Below, piece by piece: positions 42,263 through 51,106 of a stretch of 64,000 bases of DNA. The stretch comes from Bacillota bacterium (GTDB lineage: Bacteria; Bacillota; Clostridia; Lachnospirales; Lachnospiraceae). Location: assembly GCA_023437365.1 (NCBI GenBank), contig JAEZGK010000056.1, positions 96,715 to 160,714 on the forward strand. Direction: 5' to 3'. Numbering within the stretch: the stretch's first letter is position 1; the number at the start of each line of letters is the position of its first letter. The position numbers and the translations under genes are program-made. The notes below the pieces were generated by a model. The model saw only the letters and a program-made list of their open reading frames with translations, had not been told where the DNA came from and searched no databases.

Positions 42263-42614
42263 AAAAACAAAAGAAAGAAGGGTTTATTTGTTAAGTGCGT
42301 CTGTTGTAGAGACCGCAACTGAATAGTTGTAAGGAACGGTTCACGTCACTATTTGTGAAACCGTGCCTGTGCGTTAATGCTGTTTATTATAGCATGCCGT
42401 TCGCATGTTTTTTTATTGTGCATTACGTACTGTCTGCCTGCAGATTTGCTTTTATACCCTAATGAGTTTGATGATATCATGCCCGTGGAAGCATTCCTTT
42501 TGGCTGTAATTTTATTACAGACAGGTAGACTGCACCTCCGCGGTTTTTTATGCTCAATTTTATGTAATAGGAACTACTATGAAGCAATTGTATGCAACGA
42601 AAGGATGAAGCAAC
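42263..42614 (+). ncRNA. Structured leader with two serial terminator-like hairpins
   Basis: The leader of about 350 nt starts with three small hairpins: GTCT-AGAC near 42301-42315, CAACT-gaat-AGTTG near 42318-42331, and ACGGTTCAC paired with GTGAAACCGT near 42339-42366. Next, ATGCT-(9 nt)-AGCAT (42377-42395) overlaps a terminator GCATGC-cgttc-GCATGT plus TTTTTTT (about 42392-42415). A second hairpin pairs CCGTGGAAG (42484-42492) with CCTCCGCGG (42535-42543), encloses CTGTAAT-ttt-ATTACAG, and ends in TTTTTT. This resembles ligand- or translation-dependent attenuation. I do not recognise a known riboswitch class. Confidence 0.6.
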
Positions 42615-43598
42615 ATGAATATTATTGAAACAAAGCATTTATCAAAGGAATATCAGCGTTTTACCAAACAGGCAGGACTCTTGGGAAGCATCCGCTCCTT
42701 ATTCCACAGAGAATTTATCACAAAGACAGCTGTCTCCTCCTTCGACCTCACGGTTGCAGAAGGGGAATTTATCGGTCTGATTGGACCGAATGGGGCCGGA
42801 AAGACTACTTTAGTCAAGATGCTGACCGGCATTATCGCTCCCACCTCCGGAGAAATCAGTGTCGCAGGTTACTATCCGAATAAGCTGGAGAACAGCTTCA
42901 AGAAGCAATATGCTGTCGTCATGGGTCAGAAAAGTCAACTTTTCTTCGAGCTTACAGCCTCTGATACCTTTCTCCTTTTTAAAGAGCTGTATCATATCCC
43001 GGAGGAGGAATTTCAGAAGAACCTGGATTATTTTATTCAACTATTTCAAGTCAAGGATATCCTGGATGTCCAGGTCCGAACCCTGTCTCTGGGAGAAAGG
43101 ATGAAGCTGGAGTTAATCGTGGCGCTCCTTCATAACCCGAAGATATTATTCCTCGATGAACCTACAATTGGTCTGGATGCGGTTGCCCAGAAGCAGATCC
43201 GCAGATTTTTAAAGGAGGTCAATGAGACTCGGGGAACTACGATTCTGTTAACCTCACATTATATGGAGGACATTAAAAGCCTTTGCCGCCGTTGTATCGT
43301 GATCAACGGTGGAATGAAGCTATATGACGGTGATACGGATACCCTCTTTCTGAAATATCAGACTCATAAGAAGATAACCCTATCGCTGGAGCAGGAAGAG
43401 GTTCGGTGGCCTGAGTACGATTTTAAGGTACTGGAGGAAGCTCCCTATAAGCTGTCCCTATTGATTAAAAAGGAGCTGTCACAGGAATTTTTGAAGGATG
43501 TCTTAGGTCAGTATTCCTTAAGTGATATTACCATTGAGGAGGAGGACATTGGAACTATTGTAGAGCGAATCTATACAGATTCCGGCAGAGCGCAATGA
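42615..43598 (+). CDS. ABC-2 exporter ATP-binding protein (COG4586-like)
   Basis: The product is 327 aa. Motifs: Walker A GPNGAGKTT, signature RTLSLGERMK, Walker B ILFLDEPTIG and switch His in LLTSHYME. The N-terminal extension with SIRSLFHREF and the long C-terminal tail are typical of the COG4586 group, which pairs with two different six-helix permeases (COG4587 and COG3694), exactly the genes that follow. Relatives export drugs or viologens; substrate here is unknown. GAAAGGATG provides the ribosome site. Confidence 0.92.
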   Translation: MNIIETKHLSKEYQRFTKQAGLLGSIRSLFHREFITKTAVSSFDLTVAEGEFIGLIGPNGAGKTTLVKMLTGIIAPTSGEISVAGYYPNKLENSFKKQYAVVMGQKSQLFFELTASDTFLLFKELYHIPEEEFQKNLDYFIQLFQVKDILDVQVRTLSLGERMKLELIVALLHNPKILFLDEPTIGLDAVAQKQIRRFLKEVNETRGTTILLTSHYMEDIKSLCRRCIVINGGMKLYDGDTDTLFLKYQTHKKITLSLEQEEVRWPEYDFKVLEEAPYKLSLLIKKELSQEFLKDVLGQYSLSDITIEEEDIGTIVERIYTDSGRAQ

Positions 43599-43650
43599 AA
43601 AGTCTTCCGGTCTTCACAGACTTTCGCAAGAATGGAGGTTACATTGATCA

Positions 43651-44445
43651 ATGAAGAAATACTTAGAAATATCTAAAATTAATTATAAGACACAACTGGC
43701 ATTTCGCTTTGATATTGCCGTTAATGTATTGTTTACTATCGCAAAGGTACTCTTTGCATATCTTTTGTGGAAGGGTATCTTTGCAGGTCGCAGCTTGATT
43801 GCAGGCTTTACCTTTGACGCCATGCTGTCCTACTATATCATACACTCCTTTTTAACCCAGCTGGATATGTCAGACCAAATCAGCAATGAAATCAGTACTA
43901 AAATCAGGGCAGGTACGTTTTCAAAATACATGGTGGTACCCGTGAATATTCAAGGTTATTTTATGGCACAGTCAGCTGGAGCTTCCGTATTTTATTTGAT
44001 CTTCAACCTGATTGCAGCGTTCCTATGGGTATTTGTATTCGGGATAAATTTTACCTTTACTGCAGATCCCCTCATGATGGTATCTGCTCTGCTTCTGGTA
44101 TTTCTGGGACTGATTTTCATGCTGCAGCTGAATTACCTCTTAGGACTACTGACATTAAAATTTCAGGATATTTATCTGTTCCTGATCATTAAAAACAACC
44201 TACTGGCATTTATCGCAGGAACACTGATTCCTTTGGCTCTGCTTCCCGAGCCGGTAATACAAATCATGCGTTATCTGCCCTTTTATTATGTTGCTTATCT
44301 TCCCTCTATGCTTCTCATCGGAAGAAACAGAGGAGAGCTGGGCTATGGCCTCGTAATTATGATACTTTGGCTGCTGTTCTTCGCAGTCCTGAATAAAATA
44401 ACCTATGAAAGGCTTCGCGTCAGATATGACGGGGTAGGAATATAA
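43651..44445 (+). CDS. ABC-2 exporter permease (COG4587-like)
   Basis: The product is 264 aa with six helices. Segments GKIRAGTFSKYMVVPVNIQG-like (ISTKIRAGTFSKYMVVPVNI) and LPFYYVAYLPSMLLIG near the end are typical of this permease group. It shares one base with the next gene (ATAATG), so both permeases are made in equal amounts and probably form a heterodimer. The ribosome site GGAGG lies 12 bases before the start. Confidence 0.9.
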   Translation: MKKYLEISKINYKTQLAFRFDIAVNVLFTIAKVLFAYLLWKGIFAGRSLIAGFTFDAMLSYYIIHSFLTQLDMSDQISNEISTKIRAGTFSKYMVVPVNIQGYFMAQSAGASVFYLIFNLIAAFLWVFVFGINFTFTADPLMMVSALLLVFLGLIFMLQLNYLLGLLTLKFQDIYLFLIIKNNLLAFIAGTLIPLALLPEPVIQIMRYLPFYYVAYLPSMLLIGRNRGELGYGLVIMILWLLFFAVLNKITYERLRVRYDGVGI

Positions 44446-45236
44446 TGAAACATAATCTTCGATTTATTGTTGTCTTAATCCGGATGAAGCTATCCCGGAT
44501 GATGGTGTTCCGGTTATCCTTTTTCGGAGCGTTTTTTGTTGACAGCTCCTTATTCCTGATACAATTACTCCTTTACCAGGCAATTTATTCTCAGGTGGAT
44601 ACCATCGGCGGCTTTGGCAAAGGTGAGATGATCATCTTTGTCGGGACCTTCTCCTTAATTAATGCCATCAATATGATCGTATTCTTCTTCGGTACCAATG
44701 AAATCGGAAATAAAATAAAAAGCGGGGAACTGGATCACTACCTGACAAAGCCAGTCAACCCGTTATTACGGCTTACCTTTGAAAGTGTTGATCCTGGTTC
44801 GATCCCGCTTGCGATTGCAAGTATTCTATTAATTCTTTACGGAGTAAAGCAGCTGGAGGTCAAGGTTTCTCCCGGACTCTTCCTTCTATATTTCTTGTAT
44901 GTACTGCTTATGACTCTGCTTTGGTATGACCTTCAGGTGTTGTTCAGAAGCATTCCCTTCTTTACCGTATCGGCGGTAAACATCGAAAGGATGAGTGATA
45001 CCGTGTTAGAATTATGCATGAAGCTTCCGGGTACCATGTTTCATGGAGTATATAAGCTGTTCTTCTATCTGCTCCTGCCCTTTGGTATCATGGCAACGCT
45101 TCCTACCGAGCTTCTGGCAGGAAAATTGACCTTGGCTGGGTTCCTTTACGGATGCCTGATCGTTACTGTATTTACGGTTCTCACCCTTTGGTTTTGGCGC
45201 TTTGGTCTAAAGCATTATAAGAGTGCCAGCAGCTAG
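44445..45236 (+). CDS. ABC-2 exporter permease (COG3694-like)
   Basis: The product is 263 aa with six helices. Typical segments are GNKIKSGELDHYLTKPVNPL and, near the end, FYLLLPFGIMATLPTELL. It is the second permease of the COG4586/4587/3694 exporter. Its stop codon ends only one base from the stop of the convergent gene ybaK-type at 45238, with no room for a separate terminator. Confidence 0.9.
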   Translation: MKHNLRFIVVLIRMKLSRMMVFRLSFFGAFFVDSSLFLIQLLLYQAIYSQVDTIGGFGKGEMIIFVGTFSLINAINMIVFFFGTNEIGNKIKSGELDHYLTKPVNPLLRLTFESVDPGSIPLAIASILLILYGVKQLEVKVSPGLFLLYFLYVLLMTLLWYDLQVLFRSIPFFTVSAVNIERMSDTVLELCMKLPGTMFHGVYKLFFYLLLPFGIMATLPTELLAGKLTLAGFLYGCLIVTVFTVLTLWFWRFGLKHYKSASS

Positions 45237-45237
45237 T

Positions 45238-45708
45238 TTATTCTGTTACATCACACAGCTCGGCCTCGATATAATCCACCAGTGCCTCCCGTAAAATGCA
45301 GAGCTGACAGCCCCGAACTCCGGCACTGACTGTAATTTCATCAAAAAGGATTGCTGTCTCATCCATATAGGTAGGGAATTTTTTCTTCATACCGATGGGT
45401 GAGCAGCCCCCGCGGATGTATCCGGTGGTGCCGAGTAAATCCTTCACCTGCAGCATCTCAAGCTTCTTATCGCCGATCACTGCCGCTGCTTTTTTCAGAT
45501 TTAATTCTGAATTTACGGGAATACAGAACACTACGATCCCACGCTTTTCTCCTTTGGCGACCAGCGTTTTAAATACCTGCTCCGGCGGCATGTTGATCAG
45601 TTCTGCCACATGCTCTCCGGTCAAATTATTCTCATCCACCTCGTATTCCATAGCCTGATAGGGGATGCCAGCCTGTTCTAAAAGCCGCATTACATTAGTC
45701 TTTATCAT
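45238..45708 (-). CDS. ybaK: YbaK/EbsC-type aminoacyl-tRNA deacylase
   Basis: The product is 156 aa. The family pattern is present: MRLLEQAGIPYQAMEYEVDE, VFKTLVAKGEKRGIVVFCIP, and the catalytic-pocket region GYIRGGCSPIGMKKKFPTY, where GxxxGGCSPxG with a Lys before TLV is typical of Cys-tRNA(Pro) deacylases. It removes cysteine mischarged on tRNA(Pro) or related errors. The gene converges on the exporter operon with a one-base gap. Confidence 0.94.
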   Translation of the reverse strand: MIKTNVMRLLEQAGIPYQAMEYEVDENNLTGEHVAELINMPPEQVFKTLVAKGEKRGIVVFCIPVNSELNLKKAAAVIGDKKLEMLQVKDLLGTTGYIRGGCSPIGMKKKFPTYMDETAILFDEITVSAGVRGCQLCILREALVDYIEAELCDVTE

Positions 45709-45857
45709 AATTTCCTCTTTCCATGTCTGGCTTCACCCCGAATTTTTTGTTTCGGACATGATGTCTTTTATATCATATGGAAAGAATTACAACATGAATT
45801 TTCAATGGATTTTATGCTGCAATTCTTCAAGATAATTCCGGTATCTTAGAATATTCT

Positions 45858-47111
45858 TCACTCCTCGATCTGCTCCTCGTCTGCAAGCTTCCTGCCATGA
45901 TTACGCTTAATCTGTTCATGCAAGGGTTTGCGTACCTTCTTTCTGGTAACCTCCACAAGGCCTAAGGCTGTCATATCGACCAGAGTTGTCTTCACCGGGT
46001 CCTTCTTGAAATATTCCTGCAGCTCCTCCATCAGAAGCTCTTTGCTTTGTTTCAGCTCCATATCAATGAAATCAATGATGATGATACCCGACAGGTTGCG
46101 TAGTCTGATCTGTCTGGCAATCTCCTTTGCCGCCTCCCTGTTCACCTTCAAAAAAGTCTCCTGCACCTGCTTCTTGCCGGTGGTTGCTTTGCCGGTATTC
46201 ACATCAATGACCGTCAGAGCCTCCGTCGGCTGGATCACCAGAGTTCCGCCGGATTTTAGCCAAACCATAGGGCGGAGGGCTTCCTCCAGCTTCTCTGGAA
46301 TATCATACAGATTAGCGAGGTTGAGGGTGTTATCCTGATAAAATCTAAGCTTGTCCAAATCCTCCGGTTGGGAGGTTTCAAGATAATTCTTCATATGCTC
46401 GTATAATTCGATGTCATCGGTGATAAACTCGCTCACATTGTCGGTATAGCTATCCCGGATATCGCAGATGTATCCCGGCGGAGTACTGTATAGCAGGGAA
46501 AATCTGTTCTTATGAACCCCGTAGTTCCGAATATTCTCATAGGCTTCTGCCAGCTTCTTCATCTCCGCTACGATATGCTCTTCCGGTATCAGGGCGGCAT
46601 TGGTTCGTATGATAAAGCCATATTCCTTACTCACATAGCGCTTCGCGATATCCCGCAGTCTCTTTCTTTCCTTGTCATCGAGGATTTTCGCTGATACACC
46701 CACCGCTGTCTTTCCATAAGTTAAGGCGGCAAATTTACCTGTAAAATTCAAGTTTGAGCTTACGACAGGCGCTTTGGTCTTCACATCCTCCTTGGACACC
46801 TGAACGATCAATTCGTCCCCGATCTTGACCTTAGTCTCCGTTAGCCCGTAGTGTTCACTAAATTCCGGGCCGTTTGCCATGATGGGGAAGCGGTTCTCAC
46901 CCATGGAGTAATAGCACATTCTGCCGTCCGCTATTTCAATAAAAGCAGCATTGATGTTTTTTACGATGTTCTTCACCTTACCAAGATAGATATTTCCCAG
47001 GATACCATCTTCCTCAGAAGTGTTGACAGAAACCTGAACCATATCCCTGCCTTCAAAGGAAGCAGAAATTATCATATTGTCTTTTTTGGTGATTACCAGC
47101 TTATTCTCCAT
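45858..47111 (-). CDS. rng: Ribonuclease E/G family protein
   Basis: The product is 417 aa from ATG 47111 (AGGAGGGG upstream). An S1-like RNA-binding segment occupies the N-terminus (EDGILGNIYLGKVKNIVKNI). The catalytic DNase I-like subdomain shows the metal-binding Asp pair in LTVIDVNTGKATTGKKQVQE and IIIIDFIDM. The C-terminal scaffold of RNase E is absent, as expected for RNase G. It processes rRNA 5' ends and mRNA. A heptamer repeat tract lies 50-165 bp upstream of its start. It is followed by no clear terminator. Confidence 0.95.
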   Translation of the reverse strand: MENKLVITKKDNMIISASFEGRDMVQVSVNTSEEDGILGNIYLGKVKNIVKNINAAFIEIADGRMCYYSMGENRFPIMANGPEFSEHYGLTETKVKIGDELIVQVSKEDVKTKAPVVSSNLNFTGKFAALTYGKTAVGVSAKILDDKERKRLRDIAKRYVSKEYGFIIRTNAALIPEEHIVAEMKKLAEAYENIRNYGVHKNRFSLLYSTPPGYICDIRDSYTDNVSEFITDDIELYEHMKNYLETSQPEDLDKLRFYQDNTLNLANLYDIPEKLEEALRPMVWLKSGGTLVIQPTEALTVIDVNTGKATTGKKQVQETFLKVNREAAKEIARQIRLRNLSGIIIIDFIDMELKQSKELLMEELQEYFKKDPVKTTLVDMTALGLVEVTRKKVRKPLHEQIKRNHGRKLADEEQIEE

Positions 47112-47160
47112 TCCTGCCCCTCCTTCTATCCTACATCAAAATCGAAAATGTTCTTCATGA

Positions 47161-47275
47161 CAGTTTCTCTGTTGTCAGTTCTCAGTTCTCAGTTCTCTGT
47201 TCTCTGTTTTCAGTTTCTCTGTTGTCAGTTCTCAGTTCTCAGTTCTCAGTTCTCTGTTCTCTGTTCTCAGTTCTG
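47161..47275. repeat. Heptamer satellite (TCAGTTC/TCTGTTC) tract
   Basis: About 115 bp are made of 7-bp units TCAGTTC, TCTGTTC and variants; a larger unit of about 50 bp (from TTTCTCTGTTGTCAGTTCTC) occurs twice, at 47163 and 47213. It lies between the rng start and the upstream gene stop, in the region of the rng leader or promoter. Confidence 0.9.
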
Positions 47276-47336
47276 CGTCTATACAAAGCTATCCTTACAG
47301 ACAGTTTTTCAATTTCCTTACATGAAACTCCTTATA

Positions 47337-48152
47337 CTATCTTTCTACCTGATCGAGTGCTGCCAGCCTTCCGTCCTCAGCAGTTTTTGTATATACCTCC
47401 AGGCGATGTACCTGCCAGGCAAATTTATCATAGGGAATTCCCATAAAATCACAGAAGGCCTCCATAACTGTCTCTGGCTTCAGATTCACGGCACTTCCCG
47501 TATCCAGCTGAAGATAGACCATAATCCCGTTATGATAACAGTCCGCCACACTTTCCCCCTTCACACTCTCAGGAAGATCTGTAGCAATCAGAGCAGTACG
47601 CTTTTCCACATATTCCTCTTTTGAAAAAGCGGTCAAGCTAATCATTGGTTTGATATCCACTGCTTTCTCACTGGTTTTGGTCTTTTTATCGGTGATAATT
47701 TCCTTCTGGTTCATAAAGCCCATAAAGGCCCTGTCAAATTCCTCCTGGCTTGTGATGGTATCACTGATGCGATAGCCATCCTTTAAGGAGACCAGATAAT
47801 CCGCGGAACAGACTAAGGACATAGCAGTAACATTCTTCTTGTTCTCCTCCCGTTCCAGAAGCGGATGAAAGCCAATGACACGAAAGCCCTCTGTCATAGC
47901 TGCATTGATCCGGTCAATCATCTCCTGCGGACTATCACTGGAGAGCAGCTGTATATCCACATATTCCGCATCGCTGGTCAGGCCCACACCCAAGGGTGCA
48001 GCAAAGGACATGATCTGATGTGGGCTGAAGCCCTTTGTATATTCATTATCTATCTTAGCACGGCGGAACATCTTCTGAAAATAGCGCATTACGTCCAGAT
48101 GTCCGACGAATTTCATGGCCCCGTATTTCTGAAATTTAATTCTTGCTTTCAT
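47337..48152 (-). CDS. TIGR03936/DUF2344 radical-SAM-linked protein
   Basis: The product is 271 aa from ATG 48152 (GGAGG upstream). It begins KARIKFQKYGAMKFVGHLDV and contains YTKGFSPHQIMSFAAPLGVG, the family signature. This small protein is always encoded next to, or fused to, the TIGR03960 radical SAM enzyme; the exact role of the pair (probably RNA or protein modification near ribosome assembly and RNase G) is not settled. It overlaps the radical SAM gene by 17 bp from this start. Confidence 0.92.
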   Translation of the reverse strand: MKARIKFQKYGAMKFVGHLDVMRYFQKMFRRAKIDNEYTKGFSPHQIMSFAAPLGVGLTSDAEYVDIQLLSSDSPQEMIDRINAAMTEGFRVIGFHPLLEREENKKNVTAMSLVCSADYLVSLKDGYRISDTITSQEEFDRAFMGFMNQKEIITDKKTKTSEKAVDIKPMISLTAFSKEEYVEKRTALIATDLPESVKGESVADCYHNGIMVYLQLDTGSAVNLKPETVMEAFCDFMGIPYDKFAWQVHRLEVYTKTAEDGRLAALDQVER

Positions 48153-50046
48153 GGTCATCCTCCTTGGCAGTCTCCAGCATCAGCCCTTCTTCAAAGCACA
48201 CACCACCACCAAACTCCTTGGCACCGCAGTTGGCACAGGCTTGTCTGCAGTTTGGCGTAACCTTTTCACCCTTGGCACGTCTGTACTCCCGCAGTAGAAA
48301 GCTTTTGGTCACTCCGACATCGATGAAATCCCAAGGGAAGATTTCCTCCTCTGATCTTTCTCTACAGTTGTAGAATTCCATGTCAATACCACATTCCGTG
48401 AAGGCCTTCATCCATTTATCATAATCAAAATACTCTGTCCAGGAATCGTAGAGACATCCGGCCCGGTAGGCATGATAAATCGCTGCAGCGACCCTTCTGT
48501 CTCCTCTTGCGAAAACACCCTCCAGCTCTGTCAGCTCAGCCTCGTGCCAGCTGTAATTGATACTCTTTCTGTTCAGCTGTTCATTGATCTTGCTGCGTAG
48601 ATAACGCTGCCTCTCTAAATATTCCTTTCCTGTAATCATCCTTGACCACTGGAAGGGCGTAAAAGGCTTCGGAACAAAGAAGGAGGTACTGGAATTGATG
48701 CTGACCTTTCCGTTTCTCTGATCCTTCGGGATGGTATAATATTCTCTTGCAATGCGATCGGAAAGGATGGCGATCCCTTCAATATCCTCTTCTGTTTCTG
48801 TCGGAAGACCAAGCATAAAGTAAAGCTTCACCTTATTCCAGCCACTCTGGAAAGCTTTCATCGCACCACCCAAAATCGCTTCCTCCGTTAGACCTTTATT
48901 AATAACATCACGCAGTCTCTGGGTACCGGCCTCCGGCGCAAAGGTCAGACTACTCTTCTTGATATCCTGAACCTTACTCATCACATCCAGAGCAAAGGCA
49001 TCGATTCGCAGGGAGGGAAGGGAAATATTCACTCCCTTGGTTCCGAATTCTTCAATCAGAAAGTAAACCAGCTCCTGAAGCTGGGAGTAATCGCTGGAGC
49101 TTAGGGAGCTTAAGGAAATCTCTTCATGCCCGGTGGACTGAAGCATCTCATAGGCGCATTTTTTCAGAAACTCCAGGCTCCGTTCCCTGGTCGGACGGTA
49201 GATCATTCCTGCCTGGCAGAAACGGCAGCCTCGGATACAGCCCCTCTGTATCTCCAATACTACTCTGTCCTGCGTTGCCCTGATAAAGGGCACCAAGGGC
49301 TTTGTGGGATAATAGGTGTCGCTAAGCTTCATCTCCACCTGCTTCTTCACCGTCGCAGGTGCATGGGAATTGTTCGGGGTAAAACTGTCAATCGTACCGT
49401 CTTCCTTATAATTCACATCATAAAAAGCGGGCACATACACTCCTTCGATCTGTGCCACGCGTTCTAAATATTCTTTTCTGGACTTACCTGCTTTTTTATA
49501 TTCCTTATAGCTATCAAGGATTTCCTGATATGCCGTTTCTCCTTCTCCGATATAGAAGAAGTCAAAGAACTCAGCAATCGGTTCCGGATTATAGCTGCAA
49601 GGCCCTCCACCGATCACAATCGGATGCTCTTCGGTTCTGTCCTTCGCATAGATCGGGATATCGGACAGCTCCAGTATCTGCAGGATATTGGTATAACACA
49701 TTTCATACTGAAGCGTAATTCCAAGAAAATCAAAATTTTTTACTGGCTCTTGCGATTCTAGTGCAAAAAGAGGAAGCTTATTCTCTCTCATCAACTTGTC
49801 CAGATCCACCCAGGGAGAATAGACCCGTTCGCAATAGGTATCCTCTCTGCGGTTGAACATATCGTAGAGAATCTGGATTCCCAGATGGGACATACCGATC
49901 TCGTACACATCAGGAAAGCACATACAGAATCGGATGTCTACCTTGGAAGGGTCCTTCACAATCATATTGACTTCTCCGCCGATGTATCTGGCCGGTTTTT
50001 CTATGGTTAATAGTATCTCGTCGGATAATGCTAATTTTCTCATCAT
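48136..50046 (-). CDS. TIGR03960 B12-binding-like radical SAM protein
   Basis: The product is 636 aa; ATG 50046 or 50043 is chosen from AAAGGA. The N-terminal half contains a cobalamin-binding-like Rossmann part (VDIRFCMCFPDVYEIGMSHL, PIVIGGGPCSYNPEP). The radical SAM cluster motif is RGCIRGCRFCQAG, followed by LSSLSSSDYSQL and IDAFALDVM. The C-terminus has a second Cys set (TPNCRQACANCGAKEFGGGVC) that may hold a zinc or iron-sulfur site. Family function is unknown; gene order with the DUF2344 gene and rng is widely conserved in Clostridia. Confidence 0.92.
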   Translation of the reverse strand: MMRKLALSDEILLTIEKPARYIGGEVNMIVKDPSKVDIRFCMCFPDVYEIGMSHLGIQILYDMFNRREDTYCERVYSPWVDLDKLMRENKLPLFALESQEPVKNFDFLGITLQYEMCYTNILQILELSDIPIYAKDRTEEHPIVIGGGPCSYNPEPIAEFFDFFYIGEGETAYQEILDSYKEYKKAGKSRKEYLERVAQIEGVYVPAFYDVNYKEDGTIDSFTPNNSHAPATVKKQVEMKLSDTYYPTKPLVPFIRATQDRVVLEIQRGCIRGCRFCQAGMIYRPTRERSLEFLKKCAYEMLQSTGHEEISLSSLSSSDYSQLQELVYFLIEEFGTKGVNISLPSLRIDAFALDVMSKVQDIKKSSLTFAPEAGTQRLRDVINKGLTEEAILGGAMKAFQSGWNKVKLYFMLGLPTETEEDIEGIAILSDRIAREYYTIPKDQRNGKVSINSSTSFFVPKPFTPFQWSRMITGKEYLERQRYLRSKINEQLNRKSINYSWHEAELTELEGVFARGDRRVAAAIYHAYRAGCLYDSWTEYFDYDKWMKAFTECGIDMEFYNCRERSEEEIFPWDFIDVGVTKSFLLREYRRAKGEKVTPNCRQACANCGAKEFGGGVCFEEGLMLETAKEDDHESKN

Positions 50047-50149
50047 GTATTCCTTTCGTATCATTCAGGCTTTGGTAACCTGCTTTAGCGCATACGAAGC
50101 ATCCTCCACTTAGCTTGTAGGCTGGATGCAGGCTGCACATCTATGACGT

Positions 50150-50178
50150 ATTATAACTGATATGAGCATAAATTACAA
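50150..50178 (-). promoter_or_regulatory. Promoter of radical SAM-DUF2344 operon
   Basis: On the minus strand TTGTAA (50178-50173) and TATAAT (50155-50150) are 17 bases apart. The leader would be about 95 nt. The remaining 50179-50336 holds no gene. Confidence 0.72.
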
Positions 50179-50336
50179 CGTACAAAACAGGTTCAAACTT
50201 TCCGTCGCAAAATCTCAAATACTCAAGGAAGAACAAGGAGTGCGCACCCTATACACGTTTTATGAACTGTAAATTCACGTTATGATCTTTACCATTACAT
50301 GTGAAACTGCTTTGGAAGATATTATCCAATTTCTTC

Positions 50337-50894
50337 TCACTCTTCCTTCAGCCAGGTAACTAGCATCTCTTCCAAATCCTTCAGATTATCCTTCCCTGTA
50401 ACATATTCCTGAATTTTATCCGGAGTAAAAGCCCCTATCTTTAAATCAAATCTGTCAACCAGAAAGATTGTCAAAAACAATACCACAGCACACACCATCC
50501 TAATCATCAGAAACCGAAAGGCTGCTTGTTCTTTACTGGTTACTTCTTCGTTCAACTCCATGTCCTCTGCTTTATTTCCTGTATAGCCATAACCATCCCG
50601 AAATAATCCCTTAGTTCTTACCTGTCCCCCCTCCGATACATCGGCATTTCTGGGCAAAGGTTCCAGATAATAGCTGTCGTAGGCTCTGGCGGTACTTTGT
50701 ACCTCCGAGAGCTGCCGCAGGCAGGCTTCTCTGGCCTGTCTTATGTATTCGGCTCTGGAGATACTGATAGGATTGGAATAATCAAAGGATATGATCGGTT
50801 GCTCCTCCGCTGATATCTTCAGGCTTTCATTGATGTGCTCGGACAGATTTTTCTCGATCTGCTGAACCATTTTATCTTCATTTTTTTTATCCAT
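50337..50894 (-). CDS. Single-pass membrane protein of unknown function
   Basis: The product is 185 aa from ATG 50894 (GGAGG 6 bases upstream). The N-terminal 125 residues are polar and helical (DKMVQQIEKNLSEHINESLK, then EYIRQAREACLRQLSEVQ). One membrane helix (MIRMVCAVVLFLTIFLVDRF) lies near residues 135-155, leaving a short C-terminal segment of about 35 residues with GKDNLKDLEEMLVTWLKE. I do not recognise the family. The topology suggests a cytoplasmic N-domain tethered to the membrane. It lies between the Kdp and radical SAM genes as a single transcription unit. Confidence 0.7.
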   Translation of the reverse strand: MDKKNEDKMVQQIEKNLSEHINESLKISAEEQPIISFDYSNPISISRAEYIRQAREACLRQLSEVQSTARAYDSYYLEPLPRNADVSEGGQVRTKGLFRDGYGYTGNKAEDMELNEEVTSKEQAAFRFLMIRMVCAVVLFLTIFLVDRFDLKIGAFTPDKIQEYVTGKDNLKDLEEMLVTWLKEE

Positions 50895-50997
50895 GCGCAA
50901 CCTCCTTTTCAACACTGGATCGAATACTGCTTGTTTCCTGTTTCAATATATGTTGTGTTCCGCTACATATGTCAGTGTTTCAAAATTAGTCAAGAAC

Positions 50998-51021
50998 AAA
51001 GTGTCAGCCCGCTGACACTTT
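50998..51021. other. 24-bp palindrome resembling a collapsed repeat element
   Basis: AAAGTGTCAGC and GCTGACACTTT flank CC, an 11-bp perfect stem. The outer AAAGTGTCA equals the outer stem of copy B (28268-28380). It may be a relic in which the three inner arms were deleted, or simply an unrelated hairpin. Confidence 0.5.
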
Positions 51022-51054
51022 CGCGCCCGAGCGGATTGCGAAGCAATAGCATAA

Positions 51055-51100
51055 AAAACCTTCTATCCGGACCAGATCTAAGTTCCGAATAAAAGGTTTT
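51055..51100 (-). terminator. Terminator of kdpDE
   Basis: AAAACCTTCTATCCGGA pairs with TCCGAATAAAAGGTTTT (two mismatches), followed on the minus strand by TTTAT. It is 7 bp beyond the kdpE stop. Confidence 0.82.
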
Positions 51101-51106
51101 ATAGGT

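Noticed and set aside
42377..42628. An 83-codon open frame in the leader of the exporter operon
   Set aside because: It overlaps both terminator-like hairpins and runs into the start of the ATPase gene, has no ribosome site and no family resemblance; a structured leader explains the region better.
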